Assembly: GCF_030247195.1 (NCBI RefSeq)
Contig: NC_080671.1
Location: 62,347,589-62,411,588, forward strand
Origin: Topomyia yanbarensis
Lineage: Eukaryota; Arthropoda; Insecta; Diptera; Culicidae
Direction: 5' to 3'
DNA length: 64,000 nt
The notes under the pieces are model-generated. The model was given only the letters and a program-made list of their open reading frames with translations. It did no database searches and was not told the DNA's origin. Positions 11,938 through 23,199 of the stretch are shown one piece after another; within the stretch, counting starts at the first letter, position 1, and each line of letters starts with the position of its first letter. A program made the translations under genes and the position numbers.

Positions 11938-12533
11938 AAAGTCACCCCGCTGATCAAAGTCACCCCGGTTTACGGTACTCCATATTCAAAAGAAAATTTT
12001 CGAAATTCTTCAAGCGATTGGGCGAAGTAAATGTCTGCTGCATTGACGAGATACACAAGAAAAAGATTTTGTTACTTTGGAGTGAATTCCAGAAATAAAA
12101 ATATTTGATGACTTTTTTGCACTGTAAATAGTATCGCCAACTTGCCCCGCGTGCAGCACCGTCAACTTACCACAACCGCATATTTCATAAAAAACTATTT
12201 AAAAATTACTTTTATTTGTGGAAAGATGTAATATCTATATGGATACTGAAAGCTCTTTCGCGGGCTATCGAAAAATATAGTCATTCGGGAAATAGATTGA
12301 AAATCATCCCAAATAGCACAAAGTATTTAAAATTTAGAAAATTTACTTGATATGCTCGAAAACACAATATCGCCAACATATTCTACAAAACAAAACGTTT
12401 TGCAACAAAAACACATTGGATTATGGGTTTCACATAACTTGATGTACACAAGAAGAGGTAGCGCTACATGTCTAATGGAAACGGAGAAAAAGGGATTCCA
12501 CCAACTTACCCTAACTAGCCCCGGGCTCCCCTA
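11938..12533 (-). mobile_element. TA-flanked element, GTAAGTTGGCGG family, copy 1
   Basis: The part 11968-12190 is the reverse complement of 51932-52140 and includes CACTGTAAATAGTATCGCCA. The right end reads CTAGCCCCGGGCTCCCCTA, matching the family terminus (TAGGGGA in reverse). The left limit is uncertain because an 18-bp direct repeat (GATCAAAGTCACCCC) overlaps it. No transposase remains. Confidence 0.65.
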
Positions 12534-13159
12534 AACTATTATTATTTAATTAGTAATATCTATCTGATACGACTGTGTACGATCTAATAAGTCAAAAAGC
12601 TTACGATTCGATTATTTTCGGTTTAATACTACACATAAAGTAAATTATAATATCTACTAGAATCTCAACATGATAATGCACTTGCTTCTATTAATTGTTG
12701 CCGAAAACAAAACACTAGCTATTTACCAGATTTAACATTTCCGATAAAGCACAAGAACGAAACGTCAAATTTGTGACAGCCATGGAAATGCTGCATGAAA
12801 TGAATTTTCACTTTCGTTTATTTGCCGAATGTGGTTAAATAAATCACATATAGTCCTATTCAATAAATTATTATCTATCTGCTTTGCTTCCGTTTTTCAG
12901 TCCTCATATATGACTTCACGAGCAACGAGCAACAGCTGTAACCACTATAAAGTGACCAGTTGCTTTCGGAACGAATGCGGGACATGCTTAAGAATCTCAT
13001 TTAAGATATACGTATCACCAACATTTGCGCAAATTTGGAAAGACCAAGAAACTTCCGCGTGAGCTCACTCATACTAGGAGTCGGCAAAGACATTGTAAAA
13101 TCATAATTAATTCTTATTCCGTTCTAGCAGACACTACAATTCAACACACGCGAGATTAA
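12534..13159. other. Non-coding stretch
   Basis: AT-rich sequence with short open frames only. Nothing convincing was recognised. Confidence 0.45.
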
Positions 13160-13471
13160 AATAACATAAGCCACGCTATACACTCATCAAGGACAGATTC
13201 TTACGTGCCGGTACTGGAGTTCGAAGATACACAATGTAAAATGCTAAGGAGAATGCATTTAAACCGATTGGCCACCGCAAATTTATCCAGAACACGGTAT
13301 TTGAGCGGATTTAAAGTGGCATCTAGCACTCCCAAATCAACAGACAGCACTATCAGCGAGGAAACCAATACCGGTGACAGCGGGTTTTCGCTCGTTACCC
13401 GTAAATGCAAGAGTCAAGGCAGAACATCTGATCACGAACACCGAGACAGCTACAACGAAGATGAAGAATGA
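13160..13471 (+). CDS. Possible exon or gene fragment, unknown product
   Basis: An open frame runs from just after a stop at 13157 to a TGA at 13469-13471. The first in-frame ATG is at 13241. The predicted end is polar and acidic (Ser/Thr-rich middle, closing NEDEE). Codons here look more gene-like than in the surroundings. There is no recognised domain, no clear promoter and no strong splice acceptor. It could be a terminal exon, a pseudogene fragment or chance. Confidence 0.2.
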   Translation, partial: NNISHAIHSSRTDSYVPVLEFEDTQCKMLRRMHLNRLATANLSRTRYLSGFKVASSTPKSTDSTISEETNTGDSGFSLVTRKCKSQGRTSDHEHRDSYNEDEE

Positions 13472-14089
13472 CGATAAAATGATACCCATTATGCAGTAGT
13501 CGTGGAAATACATTTAGCACGCAACTTCGTTGGAAACACCGTTCCTTACGCCACAGTCCAAATTAGTGCGAATAGACGAGTGAAGTGGTTGTGCAGTGAC
13601 AAACATTGAAAATTTGGAGAAAATCGGTGAAGAAACGGCTGAAATGGTGGATTTTTTCATTTAAATATTTTAAAAAATCATAGAAATTCAAAGAACGTAA
13701 GAATTTTTATTTATTCAGCCAATATCATTGAATTTAACGCGATAACTTATTCAAAAAAAAAAAAAAATCGAAAAAAAATATTCTTCTATAAATTGTAGCC
13801 TGCATTGATTGCAATCGATTGATGTATAAATAAGTGCATGTCATCGCTTTGAATTCAAACTTATAGGCTGAACAAATGCGTGCCATGATTACTTGCCGCG
13901 CTTACATTCATTGCCGTTTGATAATGCCACAAAAGCTGCAACAGACATGTTTGTCCATACGGGGTCACGGAAACGCAAGCTGTTTACGCCTTCAATCCGT
14001 TGTTCGAAATCCGTGCGCGGCGACGTTCGGCGTGGAGTAGCTTAATTACGTATGGTGGGCTATTTTGTTCTCGACGACATATTGTTAGG
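13472..14089. other. Mixed non-coding stretch
   Basis: Includes an A run near 13757 and a slightly GC-richer patch around 13900-14050. No frame or repeat boundary could be supported. Confidence 0.4.
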
Positions 14090-14960
14090 TACGCGAAAAA
14101 ATACGTTCATATATTCATGAAAACAAGATCACGATTTCGTGAACTGAAGGATTTACGAAAACCGTGACCAAGTTCCAGAAATTATGAATGAAACTATAGT
14201 TTGCGTCGAATATATATATGCCGTTACATTCGAATGTTTGATAGTGTTACTGTGGTTGCTCCCTAGACATGTTTAGTTTTTGTTGTGATCCTCGTTCCCA
14301 ATTTAGGAATACACAGGTGATAGTTAAACGATGTTCATGATTACAGGAGCTTATTTGCGATTTTTGTTATATCTCTTCAAGTTATCATGATATTTTATTC
14401 AAGAGTTTGCTATAATTTTTCTGTCAGAATAGCGTGATATATGTTCATGATTGCAGGATCTTAGTCACGATTTTCGTTATTTCCGTTTCGTGGTATTTTA
14501 GTTTTAAGTAGAGTAATTCATCCTCATGATTTCAGGATAATAGTCACGATTTTTGTGTGAGTAATGTGATTTAAATTCATGATTTTAGGATCATCACGAT
14601 TGTCACGATTTTTATAATTTCTATTCACGTTATCGTGATGTTTTAGTGACGAGTAGAGTGATTTATGTTCATAATTTCAGGATCTTAGTCACAATTTTTA
14701 TAATTTTTTTTTCACGTTTTCTTGATATTTTAGTCACGAGTGGTGATTTATGTTCATGATTTAAGGATCTTAGTCACGATTTTGGATATTTTTGTCACGA
14801 ATAGTATGATTTATGTTTTTGTTATTAGGATCTTAGGTACAATGTTAGTAGTTCATTTGCACGTTATTATGGTATTTTATTCTAGAGCTTGCTGTTGAAT
14901 TTGACACGTTGTGACTGATGTTCATGACTCAACAGTTTTATTATGATATTCGTAATATAG
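14090..14960. repeat. Degenerate tandem repeat with TTCATGATTT and TCACGATTTT
   Basis: At least seven imperfect units follow the order GTTCATGATTTCAGGATC, TTAGTCACGATTTTT, then CACGTTATCGTGATATTTTAG and GAGTAGAGTGATTT. Spacing is irregular (about 55-120 bp), because some units lack the second half. The CACGTTATCGTG core is itself palindromic. The function is unknown. Confidence 0.75.
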
Positions 14961-16127
14961 CGACAATCCGGGAATCCGGATTCTCGGGATCCGAATAAAG
15001 TAACCCCCCTCCCCATTTTTTCCAAGTCCAGAACACCCAAAAACATCGAAATCGGTTGGAAATTGCTTTAGTCATTGGCATTTCAGTTTTGTTGGTACCC
15101 GGGTTCCCTAGTTCCCCCTTACGTAGTAATAAAATCAGGAGCCCCTCCTCACTACCCCCTTACTATATTAACAATATTATAACCCAAAAGCTTGACTTAG
15201 TGAAGTTCTAAGATGTCACAAAGCTTCAATTTGCAGCTATGGATAAAACATTGAAATTTCATTAATTGAAAACTGAAAAGGTACCCGGATAGCGCGTCGG
15301 ACATATAACGGTTAACGAGCAGTACACTGATACTTTATCCTGAGAAAGGTTTTGATAGTATAGCTTCATTTAGAAATTTATTCCAAGAACAATGAGACCC
15401 TCTACCCAATAAAGCCAGAAAGTAGGCTCATTACACTATTTAAAATTTGAAGTAATGATTTAATCAATTTGATTTATTTAATCGGAATGCGCGTAAATGA
15501 AAAGCGCCGAGACGTCTTTTCCAAAATATTATATTTCAAAATTTAAAGATGTAGATTTGGTTGAAAGTAAAGAAATGCTCATATCTTACACGTTTTTTGC
15601 TCCAGAATGCATCCAACTTTGCCACCGTCCTTTTGCTTCAATGTACGAAAGTTACTACTCATTCAAAAGTTCTACAATCATGATTACACCAATCAGCATA
15701 TCTTTTTCTACAAGCTGAAGTTTTAGAAAATCCAAATTTCTCCAATTCCATCTTAGATAGCTAATTTATGGCTCAACGTCGCCGTATCATAGATTGGAAA
15801 ATAACTTGATCATCACTGAACTGACATGGTCTCCATCCGCCAGACGAGCTTACTATCAGAAAAGTTACCCCGATGGCAAGCTTATTTGCGCTGGAACTGT
15901 TACATCAAATCAGAAACTATCTAAACCGTGGCACCACCATCATTGGCAAATGCCGCGCACTTTACAGTAGTCTGTGTGGAAAGCAACCGAAGCGAAGCAT
16001 TTTCAATGGTCTCAACCGTTTTGCAACGAACGGGAGGTAGTGGATAACGAAATGATAGAAAGATATTGGAAATTGTTCGCGGGTGTCAATTTCCTGCGTT
16101 GATTGGAGTGGGTTGGGTGGGATTCGA
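14961..16127. other. Intergenic sequence upstream of the gene
   Basis: A patch at 14995-15180 has CCCCCCTCCCC and GTACCCGGGTTCC runs, like dispersed mosquito repeats. The rest is AT-rich with no supported frame. The last 150 bp before the TATA box are mildly GC-richer and are the likely proximal promoter. Confidence 0.5.
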
Positions 16128-16136
16128 TATAAATAG
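16128..16136 (+). promoter_or_regulatory. TATA box of the His/Lys-rich protein gene
   Basis: TATAAATAG lies 66 bases before the start codon. By the usual 25-32 base spacing, transcription would begin near 16155-16165, giving a very short leader. An ATG directly followed by TAG at 16158-16163 would form a minimal start-stop upstream frame if the RNA begins upstream of it. Confidence 0.7.
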
Positions 16137-16193
16137 TGATTGAGCTTGATTGTGCTAATGTAGTTTGGGCATTGTTTGATTGACAGTCGCACG

Positions 16194-16901
16194 ATGGTGG
16201 TCGGCAGGGTGATATTTCTGGTGGCAGTTGTCTGCTGTGTGCTCTCGCTCGTTCAGGCCAGACCCAACGGTAAGGACGAAGAATGGAAGCACGGTGGCGG
16301 AAAGGATCATCATTCTGAGGAACACTCGTCTCATGGTGAGAAGGGTGATAAAGGCTACAAACATGACGAGGAACACGAGGAAGGCAAGAAAGGTCACCAT
16401 GATAAGGAAGGACACAAGAAGGAGTATCATGACGAAGGGGGAAATAAAAAGAAACACCACGATGAAGGGGGCTATCACAAGGAGAATAAGAAGGGCGAGA
16501 AAGGTGAGAAGGGGCACAAATTCGAGGAGAGCGGTAGCTTCAAAAAGGGACACTCGACCAAGGGACATCACGAGATACATAAACTGGATGAGTTTAATAA
16601 AGAGAAGAAGTTCTTTGATGAGGATCACGACGAGGCGCATGACGAAAAGCATGGAGACTTCAAGGAGGAGCACGGTTATTCGCAGGGCGGCCATGAGAAG
16701 AAGGGACATAAGAAGGGCGGGCATCATCACGATCACTACGGCAAAAAGGGACACAAAAAGAAGGGATCGCATCATAATGACCACGTAGGCCACAAGGATG
16801 AACATGGTCATGACGAACACTGGAATCACAAGGAGGACTTCGGCAAAAAGGGAGGCAACGAACATCACAAGAAGTGGGGCCATAAGAAGGGCCATCATTA
16901 A
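16194..16901 (+). CDS. Secreted His/Lys/Gly-rich protein (DUF4779-like)
   Basis: A 235-residue intronless protein. The ATG at 16194 is chosen because it has A at -3 and G at +4 and opens a clear signal peptide: hydrophobic residues 6-20 with a likely cut after residue 22 (VQA, then RPNG). The mature part has no cysteine and is built of Lys, His, Gly, Glu and Asp. Loose repeats of the type HHDEGG and KKGHHDKEGH occur at about 64-95, GEKGEKGH at 101-108, a less biased segment (HEIHKLDEFNKEKKFFDED) at about 126-144, and a His-rich tail at 165-235. Charge and His content suggest an extracellular, possibly metal- or polyanion-binding protein; that role is inference. The pattern resembles insect DUF4779 proteins, whose function is not known. 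It has its own TATA box and poly(A) signal and no nearby partner gene. Confidence 0.9.
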   Translation: MVVGRVIFLVAVVCCVLSLVQARPNGKDEEWKHGGGKDHHSEEHSSHGEKGDKGYKHDEEHEEGKKGHHDKEGHKKEYHDEGGNKKKHHDEGGYHKENKKGEKGEKGHKFEESGSFKKGHSTKGHHEIHKLDEFNKEKKFFDEDHDEAHDEKHGDFKEEHGYSQGGHEKKGHKKGGHHHDHYGKKGHKKKGSHHNDHVGHKDEHGHDEHWNHKEDFGKKGGNEHHKKWGHKKGHH

Positions 16902-16943
16902 AGATTGCTCGATCGAATGATTGCTTGTATGTTCAAATAGGTG

Positions 16944-16949
16944 AATAAA
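16944..16949 (+). terminator. Poly(A) signal AATAAA
   Basis: AATAAA lies 43 bases after the stop codon and is followed by a T/G-rich stretch (TTGATATATTTCTTGTG). It is well placed for 3'-end formation of the His/Lys-rich protein mRNA. Confidence 0.75.
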
Positions 16950-18532
16950 GTTGATATATTTCTTGTGAAAAGAAAAATTCTCTATCGTTCCGTCAATCTG
17001 CTGATGATTATAACTATTAATATTAAGGTGGAAAATCCGTAATTCATCCCGTTAGCGTAATAGTTTCATATCGTATAGACTCAGCAATTTGTGAGAGTTT
17101 TGATCAAACTTAGAGTGCTCCATACACATTTTCGGCTGCTTGTCTAGCAAATAAGCTTGGTGCAAGTTTTATATTAGCTTTTCTGCTTCCAAACTTTTTT
17201 GTATTAAACACGAATCGATGTGGAATTTTCCGAAAAATATGATGATGAATGTGAGATATCTATTTGCACTAGCTGCTCGAGGGTACTGGAATGAGATAAA
17301 GGGTCAAAATTTACATGGCAGCAAAGTGGATGAGCATGTTTCCGATGGATAAATTTGGTCTGAGTTAGCACAAGCGTAGCCCCTAGCAAAATATATGCAA
17401 ATATGCATGCGTTTCTAACTGCTGAAGAAAGCAATTTGTGGCTGTTTCCGGTTTCTATTGAATATTAAGCGTATTGAAATTTCAAGAGTACTCACTTCGA
17501 CCCACAGTTTGCTCTTTTGAAAGCTTCTCTATGTAACTATTTCCTCTGAAGATGTGTAAAGAATGAGCAATACTTTGAATAACAAATTTACGCTAACTAA
17601 TGTGCACCCTTCGCACCTAGAACCCGACGGGGTTTGCCATCGACTTTCGGAGAGCACATGACACTCGTTTGGGCAAACGAGAATATCATCGGCTTTAAGT
17701 GCATAACACCAACCGGTGGATTTTCGGTATGATATATAATGACGTTTTAATGTTCTACATAGGAAAGCGTGAGATGGTTCATGTCTGATGGTTGCACATC
17801 TTGCCGAACGGCTCATTCGCACTGCTGTCGTTCAGATTATGCGCTACCCCCTTTTTCAAGTGTGTATGTGTGTTTGATATGCATAGGAGGAGACGTGCAC
17901 TGCATACAGTACGAGAGTGAGGTCGAAAGTCGTTTTTCGTTAAATAAATCTATTTCGAAACTTGAATTTATGAGCAGGTGGTTGGTTTTCATTAATAATC
18001 TAATAATAATCGTGTTTTAAAAAAATGGTTGGAATGAAATGACAATCCGGCTTGCGAACATGATATGGTATTTCTTCTACTCTGGAGCATATTTTATTTT
18101 ACGAACTTGTTATAATAAATGAAGATAGGTTACATTAATACATGTTGTTTGTGCAAATGACTCATCTCTCAGCAAATAGATACCTAAGAAACTACGTTGA
18201 TATGCATCTCTGAATGCAGATTTCTTTTTTTTTTCTTACGCATAAAAGGTTCTAAAAGTATTAGGGTCAAGAGGGGAGGGGTGTGGGTTGAAACACACGA
18301 AAAACCTAATTTGATCAAGAATAAAATCAAAAATTGGAAATGGTTAACAACCTTGTTGTTTATAAACAACATGAGCATTGGTGTGACAATGAAACGACTA
18401 TTTTTGATATTACTAATCAACACACACTAGCGTCGTTGCAAATCATGAAAAAATGATACTGTCCAAATTTGGGCGAAATCGGTTAAACCTAACCCCTTCC
18501 CCAAAGGGCTTAAAATTTGTATGGGATTATTG
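16950..18532. other. Intergenic sequence, nothing recognised
   Basis: AT-rich, single-copy-looking sequence. It contains short frames on both strands (for example 17529-17822 minus) with no domain, promoter or splice support. Confidence 0.5.
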
Positions 18533-18540
18533 GCCACTAT

Positions 18541-20716
18541 TAGGGTTCGTCGCGGGTGCGGTAATTACCGCAACCGCGCGGTATTTACCGCACCCGCACC
18601 GCAAAATCTGCGGTGCGGTGAGACACTTTTTCCCGCAGATGCGTTGCGGGAAATAGCTTTCACCGCGCGGTTTTACCGCAACCGCACCGCAAAAAAAAAC
18701 GATAAAGTGATAATTTTGATTATTCTAAATTGATAAACAGACTGCTATTACGAAAGAAAATCTAGCTGTGTCCGAAATCTTTTGACGCTATTATTTTTAC
18801 GACACATTTTGGACTAGTTATTTTATACTTCTAAGTAAAACTTCACAAACTAACCATTTCAAATACATAAAATGCAAGATAGAGACAAAATTATTAGATA
18901 ATTTAAAAACAATAAATTTGTACTCTTAAATCCAATTTAAAAGTGCATCACTTCTACCGATTTCTGTTGGAAATCATGGAATTATGAATCGTTTTCGATA
19001 TTAATTTTTCAACTGTGAATTTTGACTAATTTAAAGGAATTAGAGATGAACTAATTATGCTGGGACTTAAACACATCCCAAAGAATATAATTATCTTCAT
19101 CAAACCAAACAAATTTGGAGTAATTAGCTGTAAAGGATATAAATGTATGAAAGAGTCCAAAATAAGAAGGGGTCCAAATTAGGATGATTATTCTATCATT
19201 CGTTCATCAACATCGTATTTCTATCTTCTTTGATTGCTGTGTACATTCAATGTGAATTTTTCTGCATTCAATTTTATTGGACTCTTTCTCAAAAAGTATG
19301 CTACATAACTTTTTTTCGCGTACTTCCATTTAAATTTACTATAATTTTCTACCAAATTAAGTCCTAATATTTTTAAGTTAAGACTATTTTGTAGCTTTTT
19401 TAAGCTTTTTTTTGCCAAATACAACATAGTTTGACTCTCGTTCACTGCAAATGAAGTTTTGACCATTGGCTCTTTGGGAAAATATTAGAGGAAAATACAT
19501 TAAATGCCAGAACTTTCGAACTAGCCTTTAGAAAATTACACTTCATACATTTTTAAAGGGAGCAATCTTAGTTTTTGAATGAGAATACATTTGTTTCTTG
19601 AAGAATGCGGAAGTTAGAGTTTTGAGATTTTTTTCCCGTAAAACCCCCTATTTTTAAAAATCATTTCTGCTGTATGCTACAAATCATACATTTTTTTGCA
19701 GTTTTTCCAATGTTCAATAATTCTGTACCGGCTGAGACCGGACTCCTGATTAGATGTAATGTATAGAGCAATTTTTTTTCGTCAAATATGGCGTCGTTCT
19801 TATTGATGAAATACAATATGTTTTTATTTCACTGTATTGGAATATATGCGCTACTGTATAGAAGTACTGGTCTTTCGACTTTAATTTTTTTTTGGTGAAA
19901 TTCCTTTAAGCATGAAAGGTGGTTTTTACTACGTAAATGCGAAAATCATCCATATCATTTTCTTATGTCAAATATGAAAATTTGAAGAAAAAAATATGCA
20001 ACTTCATTTCTTATTACATTTTTATTTCATTTTTTTCAATTAACTGAAAAGTTTTCCTATTACTGCAGGAGGACGTTTTTGAATGTATAATGTTTGCCTT
20101 ATAATGTACGGAATTTTATTAATAGAAAATGCAAAAGTTGATTTTTTCATAAACATTGCATTCTGAGGAGTCTCTTAAAGTTAAATTTCGTGTGAGTAAG
20201 AATAACATTTTATTATATTTGGTCACACAAATGAACAATTTTTCAACGCTATTTTTAAAAATATAAAAATTTTACCGCATTTACCGCATTACCACGCGGT
20301 GCGGTAAATAAAGTGCGGTTGCGGTAAGCGGTGCGGTTTTATTATTTTTTGCGGTTGCGGTGCGGACAATCCATTTACCGCCCACATCCAGGGGCGACGA
20401 AACACTTTACGCCCGAGTGGGTAGAAAGCATAGGGTGAGGGGTCCATTAGTAAGGATTGATTCCCTTTTCGCAATGCACACGCTTACATTACATTCACAT
20501 TAAACCACGTTCGTTTATGCAAATGGAATTGTGGTACATCGATGTTTTCAAATGTGTGTAGTGCGAGATACATGCGTTGGGCATCTAAATTTTTTGAAAT
20601 TGTTCAAAATTTCGAGTGGGTAATTACCTACTCGGTTATTTTCGAGTGGGTAGTACTACCCATACTACCCACGCTTTCCGCTGGCCCTGCCCACATCCGC
20701 ACCGCGACGAACCCTA
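18541..20716. mobile_element. Non-autonomous hAT-like element with 8-bp duplication
   Basis: The ends are inverted copies of TAGGGTTCGTCGCGG followed by TGCGG. Flanking 8-mers are GCCACTAT (18533-18540) and GCCACAAT (20717-20724), one mismatch. Both subterminal regions (18555-18695 and 20275-20380) are packed with GCGGT/ACCGC repeats, as hAT transposases often require. The 1.6-kb centre is AT-rich with no transposase. A second hAT-like element is inserted near the right end. Confidence 0.85.
20389..20689. mobile_element. Small hAT-like MITE nested in the larger one
   Basis: Runs from CAGGGGCGACGAAACAC to CTTTCCGCTGGCCCTG. It is flanked by a perfect 8-bp direct repeat CCCACATC (20381-20388 and 20690-20697). 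Removing it rejoins the right subterminal GC-rich sequence of the host element, so it arrived later. Another copy, in the opposite orientation, is at 49681-49961; a decayed part is at 61590-61777. Confidence 0.93.
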
Positions 20717-20724
20717 GCCACAAT

Positions 20725-21255
20725 GTATGCGGATACACTCGCAGTTCATGAAAACGTCGCTAGATGTCGGTGTAAACATTCGAACACGGGCCTAGGAAGG
20801 AGTCAAGAAGATATGCCGAATAAGTTTGTCGAAGACTGCAAGACAATCCAACCAACCGTTATAGAGTTATTAACGTTTAAAGTTGGATACTGCTGATTAA
20901 CAATCGCAAATGGCGTAGTCCACTTACCTCATGTATGTGAACCACGTGGGGGGAAGTTAGGAAAAGTTCATATATATCTGAAACGACATGAGATAGAAAT
21001 GATGTTTCTCAAAGTTGTAGAGGAATAAATAAATTATTTCACTTGATAGTTTCGGCACTTCTTCGCGTGTTGGCGGTAATAGACCAAGAAATTTAAATGA
21101 AATACTCCTATCTGTACAACGGTAAGAGATGGAGCATTTTTATGTTCTACGAAGTTGTAGGTTGCTAAAAAATATTTTCGTTTCCCTTGCGAAAAACGTA
21201 AAATTTGGCCGCATAATGGTACCAGTGAGCGAAACTTAAATAATACGCCTATATG
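20725..21255. other. Non-coding stretch between two elements
   Basis: No gene seen. Phrases such as GAAGACTGCAAGACAATCCA and GTTATAGAGTTATTAACG have the look of old dispersed repeats, but no boundary could be placed. Confidence 0.4.
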
Positions 21256-22873
21256 TAGGGGAAAGTGGTCGATTGTCGGTACCCCTGGGTAACATTTGAT
21301 AGAAAGCAGATATGGTCATGCTGACAAATTTTATTTGTGTATTATATTCGCATGTTATTTTTGTGCTGATAACTAAAGCAAACAGTTTCGTATGTTCTGT
21401 TCTACAACTAAAAGTTCTTTTGAACAAGTAAAAATCTACTCAATAGCTTTTTTTAAACATTTTCTTATTGTTATAGAAAGAAGTAAATCGATCAAAAAAT
21501 ATGGGCATTGAATTCTGAAGTGAATTTATTCTTTATAGTGATTCAACATTGAATGACGACGAAATGTTAGCCACAATTTTTTTTTGGTTTAGTTTTGAAA
21601 AAGGTTACTAAAATCGGTTGTCGGTACATCGGTTGTCGGTCCGTAATTTTTGTTGCAAATTCTGAATTCTCTATAATCCAATCAATATGAGTATTTTTGG
21701 AACGAGATTGACGATCAGATGCCAGAGATTGATTTTTGATACTATTTTGAAAATCAAGATGGCGACATCTGATTTAGTGGAATTCTCTACATCCCAATCA
21801 ATATGGATATTTTCGACACGGTTTGTATGAGTCGATGCCAGAAATCGATGTCTGATGCCATTTTGAAATCCAAGATGGCGACATCTCTATTCTAAAAGCA
21901 CCCAGATTGAAGGTTTTCAGGGAAAACCTAAAAAACCTATTTTTCTCAAAAAATCCGTCATTTCAAATATGACGGATTATTTACTATAGCTTCGACAGGT
22001 TGGATTTTTGTATGGTGATATCAATATCAATTTTCGATATGGAGACATCCTACCATTACAACCTTTGCAAATGTGAAATATCCACACTGTACGGTTTCAT
22101 ATGGTAACGCGCCAAGGAAAAGTCACCATTTTGAAGTCTCCGTCATATTTGATTTTAGAATGACGGCGAACATCAATTTTTGAGCTATAAAGATCACCTC
22201 GAAACCCAAGTATATGCAGTAAACATTTTATTTGGATTTCAGTTGCTTCTTGCAGAATATTAGCATTTTCATGCATAACTATTGTAAATTTGCTTTCAAT
22301 AAACTATTTAAGAACTTTTTGTCATTAATCAGCATTTTGAAGGAAGGAAAACCGTAAAAAATATTTTCATGGCACAGCAATAATGGAGCGGTCTATTTTG
22401 TCAAAAGTGGTTTTTAAACAGCACTTTCCGTTCCTATTGGTTGCTTGGGTAACATATTGACTTTTAATAAATAATCTAATTCAACTCTTTGTGGTATAGG
22501 TTGGTCACTCTGTAAATATGAATGCGATCCGCCAGTGCGTTAGTGGTGCGTACTATGCGTACCAGCTTTTCACATACATAGATTGTGCTTTTGATGAGAA
22601 ATGATGTTAAAATCAAAGTACATTTTATTTTCTCTTTAAATGCTGGTGATTTTTATTTATGTTGTGCCATTTTTAATATATAATATAAAATTATCATTTC
22701 ACTAAATTGTCAGTAACATTTTTTATATTGACGGAATAAATTAAATTTTTTCACCAGTTATTAGCTAAGGCCTCTAGTTTTCCATTGGTATGCTTATGTC
22801 CCTATTTTATGCAATTGTAGAAATGTTATGATCCAAAGACAAAAGGGTGCCGACAACCGACCACATTCCGCTA
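21256..22873. mobile_element. 1.6-kb TA-flanked element, GGTCGGTTGTCGG family
   Basis: Left end TAGGGGAAAGTGGTCGATTG and right end, read inward, TAGCGGAATGTGGTCGGTTG match over about 28 bases. Both start at TA, which fits a TA target duplication. An internal ~115-bp segment ending AAGATGGCGACATCT is duplicated at about 21660-21770 and 21780-21890. Left-half relatives occur at 55197 and 58379. No transposase is present. Confidence 0.8.
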
Positions 22874-23199
22874 ATAAGGCATCGCATTTTTTTACATCTC
22901 GAAGTACACCAACCCCCCCCCCTCCCTCCCCTCCCCCTTCATATTCTGACAAATGGCAAAGTAAGCTCAGACGTCAAATTTCACTTAAACTGGACAATTT
23001 TAAATTCCCGCGCACTTCGCTTGATGTTTTTGACTTTGGTACTGTGGGAATATATGAGAAAAAGCCGATTTAATCCACTTATCAGTGAGATGAGACATTT
23101 CTTACACAAATCACTGTTGTATTATTCATTAGTTTGCCGAACACATGCAAAGTTTACAAGCAACTAGATGTGAGATAAGCACAGTTTCGAGTCCTGCTC
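22874..23199. other. C-rich patch and non-coding sequence
   Basis: A C-rich run lies near 22912-22938. Short frames here read as proline-rich only because of it. No gene seen. Confidence 0.5.

Noticed and set aside
16228..16788. 186-codon Arg/Thr-rich plus frame inside the gene
   Set aside because: Frame-shifted shadow of the real coding frame, arising from the same biased codons.
16155..16898. 247-codon minus-strand frame opposite the His/Lys-rich gene
   Set aside because: It mirrors the purine-rich sense codons (AAG, GAG, CAC give CTT, CTC, GTG), producing an artificial hydrophobic protein. The sense frame has the signal peptide, TATA box and poly(A) signal.
22828..23167. Proline-rich plus frames
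   Set aside because: Created by a C-rich run at the edge of the TA element.
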